A program made the translations under genes and the position numbers. From positions 1-9,319 of the forward strand of contig JAGGRU010000349.1 of assembly GCA_021159425.1 (NCBI GenBank): a stretch of 9,319 bases of DNA, given 5' to 3'. Source of the DNA: Sulfurovum sp. (GTDB taxonomy: Bacteria > Campylobacterota > Campylobacteria > Campylobacterales > Sulfurovaceae). The notes beneath the pieces are model-generated. The model worked only from the letters and a program-made list of their open reading frames with translations, was not told the DNA's origin and made no database searches. Shown here piece after piece: positions 1-6,109 of this stretch (within the stretch, counting starts at the first letter, position 1; each line of letters starts with the position of its first letter).

Positions 1-135
1 TGTCTTTCAGGACCTCGTTTTGTGGAGGCTGTACAGAACAATATGGTTCCACATATTTTCATACATTCCACACATGAGAGAATGCTGGAGCTTGTAGATC
101 TTGATACTTTGAAGAAGTATGCAATAGATCTTTAA
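1..135 (+). CDS. C-terminal 44 residues of an unrecognised protein (5' truncated by window)
   Basis: An open frame runs from the first base to a TAA at 133-135 and encodes 44 residues, starting CLSGPRFVEAV and ending KKYAIDL. The gene begins upstream of the window. The composition is that of a normal soluble protein (mixed charged and hydrophobic residues, helical ending, no membrane segment), and the frame is open throughout. I do not recognise the family and assign no function. The next gene starts 56 bases later behind its own operator-like repeat, so it is probably a separate transcription unit. No hairpin with a T run is visible after the stop. Confidence 0.6.
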   Translation, partial: CLSGPRFVEAVQNNMVPHIFIHSTHERMLELVDLDTLKKYAIDL

Positions 136-145
136 GTTCTAATTC

Positions 146-179
146 ATACATTCTTTAATATACTATCTAAAGTATGTAT
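146..179 (+). promoter_or_regulatory. Promoter/operator of the first TA pair: imperfect inverted repeat around a -10 box
   Basis: ATACATTCTTTA (146-157) and TAAAGTATGTAT (168-179) are inverted 12-base arms with one mismatch and a 10-base spacer. The spacer carries TATACT (159-164), a plausible -10 box; no good -35 is visible. The repeat ends just before the AAGGA-type ribosome binding site of the antitoxin gene. TA antitoxins commonly repress their own promoters by binding such repeats, so I read it as the autoregulatory operator (inference). The right arm, read on the minus strand, is identical over 12 bases to the operator arm of the second TA locus at 5429-5440. Confidence 0.45.
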
Positions 180-191
180 AAAGGAAATGAG

Positions 192-524
192 ATGCAAACC
201 ATAGGTATAAAAGATCTCCAAAAAAACCCTGCGATCCTCACACGTTCACTAGAAGCAGATGAGTACACAATGATCACTAAACGAAGTACACCTATAGGTT
301 TAGCCATCTCTTTTGACGATAGCATCATTGATGCAGGTTTAAAGACTGCGTTAATGGTGGATGCATTTGAAAAAGGCTATTTGAGTTTAGGGCAATTTGC
401 AAAATCACTCAAACTTTCTAAAACCGAAGCGATGAAAATGCTCTCAATGATGGGTGTTGATGTCGTAGACTATGATTTTGAAGATGATCTAAAATTTATG
501 GATGCTTTTGATGGTCATCAGTGA
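192..524 (+). CDS. Antitoxin, Phd-like N-terminus joined to UPF0175-like C-terminus
   Basis: Probable antitoxin of a type II toxin-antitoxin pair; it would neutralise the adjacent PIN toxin and bind the operator upstream. Residues 1-45 (IKDLQKNPAIL, MITKRSTPIGLAISFDD) look like a Phd/YefM-type DNA-binding antitoxin fold. Residues 50-105 (AFEKGYLSLGQFAKSLKLSKTEAMKML, then an acidic DYDFEDDLKF) look like the UPF0175 family, small helix-turn-helix proteins typically encoded beside DUF3368 PIN proteins. That partner is the next gene. I chose ATG 192 over the in-frame ATG 174 because AAGGAAATGAG sits 5-10 bases ahead of 192, while 174 lies inside the operator repeat and lacks a ribosome binding site. 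It overlaps the toxin gene by 14 bases, which suggests translational coupling. Family calls are from motif memory, not a search. Confidence 0.8.
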   Translation: MQTIGIKDLQKNPAILTRSLEADEYTMITKRSTPIGLAISFDDSIIDAGLKTALMVDAFEKGYLSLGQFAKSLKLSKTEAMKMLSMMGVDVVDYDFEDDLKFMDAFDGHQ

Positions 525-972
525 CAGTACCACGCTGATTATTCTTTTTGACTTGGATCGTATGGAACTGTTGTCAAATCTCTTTTCGCAAATTCTTATA
601 CCTGAAGTGGTATATAGGGAAATTAGCGTAAAGCATGACATTGTTCTACCTGAGTTTATTGAAGTGGTGAGTGTGAAGGAGAATGAAACATTAAAGCTTT
701 TGAAACAATTGCTTGATGAGGGAGAAAGTGAAGCTATTGCTTTGGCATTGGAACAAAAATCTAAATTGATAATAGATGAAAAGAAAGGTCGGAAGATTGC
801 ATTGGCACAGGGCTTGGAGATTATTGGTTTATTGGGGATTGTGTATTTGAATATTAAAAGAGAATTTCTCAGTAAAAAAGAGGCGAAGATATTTTTAGAT
901 AAGGCATTACAGCATGGATATAGAATAAACTCAAAGCTTATATTGACAATGTTTGTAAATATAGAGGAGTAG
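511..972 (+). CDS. DUF3368-type PIN-domain toxin (VapC-like ribonuclease)
   Basis: PIN domains of this type are Mg2+-dependent ribonucleases acting as toxins held in check by a cognate antitoxin. Visible hallmarks, numbered from M at 511, are SDSTTLI with D5, acidic E37 in VVYREIS, DEGESEAIALAL (E72/E74) and IIDEKKGRKIA with D89, followed by the family-typical GLEIIGLLGIVYLNIKREFLS. All expected acidic positions appear present, so it may be active. At about 153 residues it is of normal length. The start at 511 gives the usual MVISDS beginning, with the catalytic Asp close to the N-terminus; ATG 502, in the same frame, would add MLL. Neither start has a strong ribosome binding site, so expression probably depends on coupling to the overlapping antitoxin gene. 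Confidence 0.85.
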   Translation: MVISDSTTLIILFDLDRMELLSNLFSQILIPEVVYREISVKHDIVLPEFIEVVSVKENETLKLLKQLLDEGESEAIALALEQKSKLIIDEKKGRKIALAQGLEIIGLLGIVYLNIKREFLSKKEAKIFLDKALQHGYRINSKLILTMFVNIEE

Positions 973-1051
973 GAGGAGTAGAATGATGAATTTTAAAACT
1001 ATTTAGAGTACTTTACAAGAAATAAAAGTAATTCTTTTAGCGCTAATTTTG

Positions 1052-1057
1052 TATAAT
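1052..1057 (+). promoter_or_regulatory. Candidate -10 box for nhaA
   Basis: TATAAT lies in the 130-base gap between the PIN toxin and nhaA, about 45 bases before the nhaA start, preceded by T-rich sequence (TTTTG). The hexamer 17 bases upstream is not a recognisable -35. A weak -35 with AT-rich periodic sequence is normal for Campylobacterota promoters. The rest of the gap holds AT-rich sequence and a seven-codon open frame judged spurious. Confidence 0.45.
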
Positions 1058-1102
1058 GATTTTTATAAAAAATAACCCAAAATAAAATTAAAGAGAGAAC
1101 AG

Positions 1103-2434
1103 ATGAAACTATACGCACCATGGGAAAAAGCTTTTAAGAAAGTTTCAACCCCATTTGAACATTTTTTACATGCACAAACAACGACGGGTATGGTCTTGAT
1201 GTTTATGACCGTATTTGCACTGATACTTGCGAACTCTCCAATAGCAGAAACTTACGCACATTTTTTTCATACAAAAGTAGATTTAAATGTAGGATCATGG
1301 AAGCTTTCTCATACCATTCATCATTGGATCAATGATGGTTTGATGGCTATCTTTTTCTTTATTATCGGTTTAGAGATAAAAAGAGAGATATTGGTAGGGG
1401 AACTTTCAAATATGAAGGTGGCTATTTTGCCTATATTGGCTGCCATTGGTGGTATGTTGATCCCTGCATTGATCTATCTTGGTATTACCACAGGTACTGA
1501 AGGTGCTAGTGGTTGGGGTATTCCTATGGCTACGGACATTGCTTTTGCCATTTCTGCTTTAGTGCTTTTAGGTAAAAGAATTCCTCCTGCATTAGTGACC
1601 TTTTTAGTTGCACTTGCTATTGTCGATGACTTGGGTGCTGTTATGGTGATAGCATTTTTTTATACAGAGCAGATACATATGCTGCCATTGGCGTTGGCTG
1701 GTGTAGCTTTTTTGATCATGGTTGCATTTAACCGTTTTGGTATTCATATGATATTGCCTTACTTTATAGTAGGGCTTTTTATGTGGTTTTTTATGCTTGA
1801 GTCTGGTGTGCATGCTACCATTGCTGGAGTCATTGCTGCTTTAGCCATACCATCTAGACCAAAACGTGTTCCTGGAGACTTTAGAGCGGATGCCAAGGTC
1901 TTACTGGATGAGTATGACAGTTACCCTATAGATGAAAAGGATGGCATGAATGAAAGACAAAAAGCCATCCTTCTAAAGCTACAATCTAATATAGATGACA
2001 TAGGTACTCCAGCTGCGAGACTAGAGAGTGACTTGCATCTACCGGTAGCACTTATAGTCATACCTCTTTTTGCCATGGCTAATGCCGGGATAGCTATAGA
2101 CTTTTCTTCTATAGGTGCTACAATCATGACACCTGTATCTATGGGGATTATTGCCGGTCTTATATTGGGTAAGGTTTTGGGTATATTCGGTGTGGCATGG
2201 TTGGCTATTAAACTTAAAATTGCATCCCTTCCACAAGGCAGTACAATGAACCAAATTTTTGGTGTAGCATTTCTTGGAGGTATCGGTTTTACTATGTCTA
2301 TTTTTGTGGCAGACTTGGCATTTGTTGGCAGTCATGAGCTTATTTTTCAAGCCAAAGTAGGGATACTGGCAGCTTCTCTTTTTGCAGGTTTATTTGGGTA
2401 CTCTTGGCTTAGGTTTGTAGCAAAATCAAAATAA
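1103..2434 (+). CDS. nhaA: Na+/H+ antiporter NhaA
   Basis: Inner-membrane electrogenic antiporter exporting Na+ (or Li+) in exchange for protons, for pH and sodium homeostasis. The 443-residue product is strongly hydrophobic with about 12 membrane segments. Family hallmarks are visible: IIGLEIKREILVGEL (88-101), MATDIAFAIS with T144/D145 (E. coli T132/D133), the ion-binding pair D175-D176 in ALAIVDDLGAV (E. coli D163/D164), K357 in LGKVLG (E. coli K300) and FLGGIGFTMSIF near the end. It is about 55 residues longer than E. coli NhaA because of a hydrophilic segment at roughly 252-310, between membrane segments VIII and IX. A comparable long loop is known in Helicobacter NhaA. The start is supported by AAGAGAG five bases ahead. 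It is convergent with hrpB, with only 10 bases between stop codons. Confidence 0.97.
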   Translation: MKLYAPWEKAFKKVSTPFEHFLHAQTTTGMVLMFMTVFALILANSPIAETYAHFFHTKVDLNVGSWKLSHTIHHWINDGLMAIFFFIIGLEIKREILVGELSNMKVAILPILAAIGGMLIPALIYLGITTGTEGASGWGIPMATDIAFAISALVLLGKRIPPALVTFLVALAIVDDLGAVMVIAFFYTEQIHMLPLALAGVAFLIMVAFNRFGIHMILPYFIVGLFMWFFMLESGVHATIAGVIAALAIPSRPKRVPGDFRADAKVLLDEYDSYPIDEKDGMNERQKAILLKLQSNIDDIGTPAARLESDLHLPVALIVIPLFAMANAGIAIDFSSIGATIMTPVSMGIIAGLILGKVLGIFGVAWLAIKLKIASLPQGSTMNQIFGVAFLGGIGFTMSIFVADLAFVGSHELIFQAKVGILAASLFAGLFGYSWLRFVAKSK

Positions 2435-2444
2435 ATACACAGTA

Positions 2445-2473
2445 CTACATCCGCTTCTTCGTTCTGGATGTAG
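2445..2473. terminator. Hairpin at the nhaA/hrpB convergent junction
   Basis: CTACATCC (2445-2452) pairs with GGATGTAG (2466-2473), an 8-bp stem with a 13-base loop. It starts at the hrpB stop codon and lies 11 bases after the nhaA stop. With only 10 bases between the convergent genes, it is the only candidate for a shared terminator. There is no T run on either side and the sequence also codes for the last hrpB residues, so the call is weak. Confidence 0.25.
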
Positions 2474-4934
2474 CCACGGCCGTAAGCGGATCATCCGGCC
2501 AATAATGTCTTTTATACTTTCCCCGTAACTCTTTTTTGACTTCCTCATAAGTGTTTGCCCAAAAACTTTCCAGATCTTGTGTCATTTGCATAGGGCGTGA
2601 AGCAGGGGAGAGTAGGTGTATCATGAGTTTTACTTTTCCGTTTAGTACAGTAGGTGTGTTTTTTGTACCGAACATTTCCTGGAGACGTACGGCTAAAACG
2701 GGTTGCTCAAAGTTGCTGTAGTCTATGGCTATGTTTGAGCCAGAGGCAACCTTTAATTTGGCAGGTGCCTGTGTATCCAGTAGCTGTGTTTGTTCAAAAC
2801 TTAGTAACCCAAGCAGTATGTTGTACAGGTTTAGCCCTTTACAGGCTTTTAAAGAGTTGATGTTGGTAAGATAGGGGGCTAGCCACTCATCCATGCTATC
2901 TAGTAAGTATTCATCTGAAAAGTCAGGGAAGTCTAAACCGTGGTGCTTTGCGAAGTTTACTCGTTGTCTTAAAACTAAAGCCTCTTTGTTCCAGTGAAGT
3001 GCATCTAGCCCTAGTTCTTCAAGTTCTTCTATAATTACTTCTACTACTTTGTCCGGAGACGGGCTTTGTATGGCTATGCTTTTGAGTGTAATGGCTCCAA
3101 GTTTAGTGATTTTACGGGCTTCTACACGTTCTTGTGCTTCGTTCCAACTGACATCTTCATAGACTTGAAGTTGTTCGTCTAAATACTCTTCTATCTGTGC
3201 ATGTGAGATTGCCAAGGCTTTGTAGATAGGTGCATTGGTATTGCGTGCATCTAAGTCTGCAATAACAAGAAAACCTGTGTTAAAAAGTTCATCTTGTTGA
3301 TGTAGGACTGCACCCTTGGCATTGGCTAGTAGGTAAGTGGAGCTTTTATCATTACGCAGTTTGGCGATACGATCAGGGTAGGCAAACGCCAGAAGCACAC
3401 CTAGAAGTTCTAAGTTCACATTTGGATTTTGTACTTTTTCTATACGCTTTGCATTTTTAAGTAGGTACAGGCATTGTTTTAGGTTGATGTACTGGCTGTT
3501 GATGCTGTTTTGTACGCGTACATCATGTAATATAGATACCCGTTCTCGTAAGTCCGAAGAACCAAAAGAGTTTGAGTAGATATCTTTTTCACTAATGAGT
3601 ACAGCCAAAAGTGAAGCTTCATAAGAGAGATTCAGATCTTTTGCTTTGAGCATCATGTGTGCAAGCCTTGGATGCATTGGGTATTTAGCCATGGCTTTAC
3701 CGTGTGGGGTGATGCTTCCGTTCTTAGCTAAAGCACCTAAGTCCTGTAAAAGTGTTTTGGCATGGTGCAGGGCTGTACTGGGTGGCAGATCCATCCATGA
3801 GAGATCGTTGATGTCATCATTGCCCCAAACAGCCAGTTCCAGCATGAGTTGGCTGAGGTCTGCTGAGAGTATCTCCGGTATGTCATGTTTGAGCAGTATC
3901 TTGGACTTGTGCCAAAGGTGGTAGGCTTTACCTGCTGATGTTCGTCCTGCACGTCCTGCTCTTTGTGTGGCTGAGTCTTGGGAAATATGCTGACTTTCTA
4001 GCCTGTTCATGCCTGAAAAAGGGCTAAACACTGAGACATTGTGAAGCCCTGAATCTATGACGATCTTTATGCCCTCTATGGTGAGTGAAGTTTGGGCGAT
4101 GTTGGTAGCAAGTACGACTTTTCGTGTGCCAAGTGCCGGAGCTTTTATGGCTCTGTCCTGAGCTTCTTTACTTAGGTTTCCGTAAAGTGTAGAGATGTAA
4201 ACATCTTTTAAATTACTTTGGTTTAAGAGTTTCTCTACAGATTTTATCTCCCTTATGCCGGGAAGAAAAACCAGTATGTTTCCTTCTTCCGTATCCAATA
4301 GCTTAACTATGAGTCGGTGAATATAGGTAGAGAGCTCTTTTTTTGTCAATTGACTTGTTGTTACAGGTAGATAGACTGACTCCACAGGATACGCACGTCC
4401 TTCACTCTCTATGATAGGTGCATTGTTTAGTATGTTGGAAATAGCGGAAGTATTGAGTGTTGCAGACATGACGAGTATCTTTAAGTCTTCACGCAGTACA
4501 GACTGCGATTCCAGAGCCAAAGCCAAAGAGAGGTCAGCGTGTAAAGAACGTTCATGAAACTCATCGAAGATGATAAGTGCTACATCTTCTAAGCTAGGGT
4601 CACTTTGCAGTTTACGTGTGAGTATACCTTCTGTGACGATGAGGATGCGAGTTTGCTTGCTTTGCACCGAGTCCATCTTTACCTGATACCCAATGGTCTC
4701 TCCAACCTTTTCGCCTAAAAGCTCAGCCATACGGGAAGCAGAGGAACGCACAGCCAAACGACGAGGTTCAAGCATGATGATTTTCTTGCCTTTTAGCCAG
4801 GGTTCATCAAGCAGAGCTAAGGGTAAAGCTGTTGTTTTACCTGCACCGGGTGGAGCTTGGAGCACAAGTCTAGTGTTAGTTAAAAGTTTCTCTTTGACTT
4901 CTGGTAAGACTTGGTTTATGGGTAGTGTGTGCAT
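2445..4934 (-). CDS. hrpB: ATP-dependent helicase HrpB (DEAH family)
   Basis: Superfamily 2 DEAH-box helicase; the HrpB family is widespread in bacteria, but its cellular substrate is not well defined. The 829 residues match the usual full length. In order: APPGAGKTT Walker A (27-35), LEPRRLA motif Ia (55-61), TEGIL (101-105), DEFH Walker B (124-127), SATL motif III (157-160), QRAGRAGR motif VI, a helicase-associated central region, and the diagnostic HrpB C-terminus (VRLQEMFG, IHLLSPASRPMQMTQDLESFW, ELRGKYKRHYWPDDPLTA). The start MHTLPINQVLPEV aligns with the usual HrpB N-terminus, so ATG 4934 is convincing although no ribosome binding site precedes it. The promoter puts predicted transcription initiation at the start codon itself. 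It is divergent from the YffB-like gene. Confidence 0.96.
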   Translation of the reverse strand: MHTLPINQVLPEVKEKLLTNTRLVLQAPPGAGKTTALPLALLDEPWLKGKKIIMLEPRRLAVRSSASRMAELLGEKVGETIGYQVKMDSVQSKQTRILIVTEGILTRKLQSDPSLEDVALIIFDEFHERSLHADLSLALALESQSVLREDLKILVMSATLNTSAISNILNNAPIIESEGRAYPVESVYLPVTTSQLTKKELSTYIHRLIVKLLDTEEGNILVFLPGIREIKSVEKLLNQSNLKDVYISTLYGNLSKEAQDRAIKAPALGTRKVVLATNIAQTSLTIEGIKIVIDSGLHNVSVFSPFSGMNRLESQHISQDSATQRAGRAGRTSAGKAYHLWHKSKILLKHDIPEILSADLSQLMLELAVWGNDDINDLSWMDLPPSTALHHAKTLLQDLGALAKNGSITPHGKAMAKYPMHPRLAHMMLKAKDLNLSYEASLLAVLISEKDIYSNSFGSSDLRERVSILHDVRVQNSINSQYINLKQCLYLLKNAKRIEKVQNPNVNLELLGVLLAFAYPDRIAKLRNDKSSTYLLANAKGAVLHQQDELFNTGFLVIADLDARNTNAPIYKALAISHAQIEEYLDEQLQVYEDVSWNEAQERVEARKITKLGAITLKSIAIQSPSPDKVVEVIIEELEELGLDALHWNKEALVLRQRVNFAKHHGLDFPDFSDEYLLDSMDEWLAPYLTNINSLKACKGLNLYNILLGLLSFEQTQLLDTQAPAKLKVASGSNIAIDYSNFEQPVLAVRLQEMFGTKNTPTVLNGKVKLMIHLLSPASRPMQMTQDLESFWANTYEEVKKELRGKYKRHYWPDDPLTAVATSRTKKRM

Positions 4935-4940
4935 GGGCGT

Positions 4941-4969
4941 ATTATAGCTATAATTTGGTTATAATTCAA
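4941..4969 (-). promoter_or_regulatory. hrpB promoter; predicted leaderless start
   Basis: On the minus strand TTGAAT (4969-4964) and TATAAT (4946-4941) are separated by exactly 17 bases, a near-consensus housekeeping sigma promoter. The hrpB ATG begins only 6 bases beyond the -10 box, where transcription would normally begin, so the mRNA may have no leader. This fits the absence of any Shine-Dalgarno sequence before hrpB. Confidence 0.55.
4949..4965 (+). promoter_or_regulatory. Candidate -10 boxes for the YffB-like gene
   Basis: Two plus-strand TATAAT hexamers occur at 4949-4954 and 4960-4965, the second after TTTGGT. Either could serve as -10 for the gene starting at 4992. No clear -35 is visible. 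They overlap the divergent hrpB promoter within the 57-base intergenic gap, so the two genes could compete for polymerase. Confidence 0.35.
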
Positions 4970-4991
4970 AAAATTTAATCTAGGGTATAAA

Positions 4992-5333
4992 ATGACAATA
5001 TATGGCATAAAAACCTGCTCAACAGTAGGTAAAGCAAGAAAATTTATGAAAGACAATGGCATAGACTTTGACTTTGTAGACTATAAGGTAGAGTCTGTGG
5101 GTGAGGAGAAAATACGTGAGTGGCTAAAACAAGTTGATATCAATATACTGTTCAACAATAAAGGTAAGAAATACAGAGACTTAAAACTCAAAGAATTGAA
5201 CCTTGATGATGAAGGCAAAATAGCATGGATGGCAAAAGAGAATTACCTCTTAAAGCGTCCAGTTATAGAGTATGGCGATACTAAAGTACATGTGACTTAT
5301 GATGAGGAAGTGTATAAAAAGATGTTTTTATAA
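4992..5333 (+). CDS. ArsC/Spx-family thioredoxin-fold protein (YffB-like)
   Basis: Small cytosolic protein of the ArsC/Spx superfamily. The 113 residues open with MTIYGIKTCSTVGKARKFM, the family N-terminus with a single active-site cysteine (C9, pattern CxTV) rather than CxxC, continue with FNNKGKKYRDL and end with LLKRPVIEYG (R89 in the conserved KRP). This resembles E. coli YffB (YGIKNCDT, IKRP), whose function is poorly defined, more closely than true arsenate reductase ArsC. A glutaredoxin-coupled reductase role is possible but unproven, and no arsenic-resistance genes are nearby. AGGG at 4982-4985 lies six bases before the ATG. The gene is transcribed away from hrpB and appears monocistronic, since the next gene has its own promoter. 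Confidence 0.85.
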   Translation: MTIYGIKTCSTVGKARKFMKDNGIDFDFVDYKVESVGEEKIREWLKQVDINILFNNKGKKYRDLKLKELNLDDEGKIAWMAKENYLLKRPVIEYGDTKVHVTYDEEVYKKMFL

Positions 5334-5387
5334 AAATGAAGCATATATATCGGAATAAACTACCTCTGACCCTGATGCAGTACAATA

Positions 5388-5416
5388 TTGACAGAAAAAA
5401 GTAAGTATGTTATAAT
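5388..5416 (+). promoter_or_regulatory. Consensus sigma-70-type promoter of the RHH-PIN-PIF1 operon
   Basis: TTGACA (5388-5393) and TATAAT (5411-5416) are both perfect consensus hexamers with a 17-base spacer, giving a predicted start near 5423. This is an unusually strong promoter for an AT-rich genome and suits a toxin-antitoxin operon held down by autorepression. Confidence 0.8.
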
Positions 5417-5438
5417 ATGTAAAATAAAATACATACTT
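5403..5438 (+). promoter_or_regulatory. Operator-like inverted repeat of the second TA operon
   Basis: AAGTATGT (5403-5410) and ACATACTT (5431-5438) are perfect 8-base inverted arms separated by 20 bases. The left arm abuts the -10 box and the right arm lies just past the predicted transcription start, so a bound repressor would block initiation. Ribbon-helix-helix antitoxins typically bind such paired sites, so autoregulation is the likely role (inference). The extended right arm ATACATACTTTA (5429-5440) recurs in reverse orientation at 168-179. Confidence 0.55.
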
Positions 5439-5451
5439 TAAAGGATACACT

Positions 5452-5688
5452 ATGTCAGTACGTAAGAATTTTTCGATGCCTGAGAAAGTGGCAGAAGATT
5501 TGGAGTATCTCGCTAAGAAGCTAGATATGAAGCAGAGTCAAGTCATACAAGAGCTTATAGAAGAGAAGATTTCTGAGTATGAGATAAAAAGAAAATTAGA
5601 AGCTGCAGAAAAAATCTCTGGTATGTTTACGGGTATGTTCCCTGAACATGTGAACATACAGTGGATAAAGGCTAACAGTGACAATTAA
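5452..5688 (+). CDS. Ribbon-helix-helix (CopG-like) antitoxin
   Basis: Probable antitoxin and autorepressor of the following PIN toxin. In the 78 residues, RKNFSMPEKV (4-13) forms the DNA-contacting ribbon, followed by EDLEYLAKKLDMKQSQVIQELIEEKISEYE, two helices with the conserved turn. The C-terminal part (AAEKISGMFTGMFPEHVNIQWIKANSDN) would be the toxin-binding tail. AAGGA at 5441-5445 lies six bases before the ATG and confirms the start. It is preceded by a consensus promoter and an inverted repeat, and overlaps the toxin gene by 11 bases. The RHH family assignment is firm; the antitoxin role follows from gene order. Confidence 0.88.
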   Translation: MSVRKNFSMPEKVAEDLEYLAKKLDMKQSQVIQELIEEKISEYEIKRKLEAAEKISGMFTGMFPEHVNIQWIKANSDN

Positions 5689-6109
5689 AAAAGTCTTTTT
5701 TGATGCCAATATATTTAATGATATTTTTGATGATTCACGCTCTACTCACAACATAAGTAAAAAAGCTTTTTCATTGGCTATGCATGAGAAAATGAAGCTT
5801 TATACCTCTTGTGATATTGCCACAAATATCTACTATATTACAGCTAAATACACAACAAAAGAGAATGCACTTAATGCACTAGAAGCTGTGAAAAAGATGG
5901 CTAAGATCATCCCTTTTGGAGAAGAAGAACTCACCGCTACCATCTCCCTAATGCGAAAAGACAGTGACTATAAAGATTTTGAAGATGCCATACAGTACAT
6001 TTTAGCATTAAATACCAAGTGTGATGTCATCGTTACCAATGACAAAGGTTTTACCTCTAAAGGGCTGAAGTGCATGAACTCTGAAGCGTTTGTAAAGGAG
6101 TTCTTATGA
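5678..6109 (+). CDS. PIN-domain toxin (VapC-like ribonuclease)
   Basis: Predicted Mg2+-dependent endoribonuclease toxin of a type II TA pair. The 143 residues show the PIN layout: FFDANIFNDIFDD (D9, D16), KDFEDAIQYILA (D100, E102, D103) and CDVIVTNDKGF (N121, D122) before the C-terminal helix. The second acidic position, often Glu in VapC proteins, appears replaced in TSCDIATNIYYI (N50), a variant also known in related PIN groups. Translation starts at GTG 5678, supported by AAAGG at 5667-5671. The 11-base overlap with the antitoxin and 4-base overlap with the helicase make the three genes one translationally coupled unit. Confidence 0.86.
   Translation: MTIKKVFFDANIFNDIFDDSRSTHNISKKAFSLAMHEKMKLYTSCDIATNIYYITAKYTTKENALNALEAVKKMAKIIPFGEEELTATISLMRKDSDYKDFEDAIQYILALNTKCDVIVTNDKGFTSKGLKCMNSEAFVKEFL

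Noticed and set aside
174..191. Upstream start (ATG 174) for the first antitoxin
   Set aside because: This ATG lies inside the operator repeat without a ribosome binding site. ATG 192 has AAGGAAATGAG at the right distance and gives the expected N-terminus.
502..510. Upstream start (ATG 502) for the DUF3368 toxin
   Set aside because: It is possible, but it adds only MLL before the usual MVISDS beginning and has no better ribosome binding site than ATG 511.
983..1006. Seven-codon open frame (MMNFKTI) after an AGGAGG-like sequence following the first PIN toxin
   Set aside because: Too short and without recognisable features. The AGGAGG overlaps the toxin's own last codons, so it is probably chance or a decayed remnant.
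3646..3952. Open frames on both strands within hrpB
   Set aside because: They lie in out-of-frame or antisense positions inside a gene with continuous helicase motifs, so they are shadows.
4992..5333. Naming the small thioredoxin-fold gene arsC (arsenate reductase)
   Set aside because: The N-terminus and length are closer to YffB-like proteins, and no arsenic-resistance genes are adjacent, so a specific reductase name is not supported.
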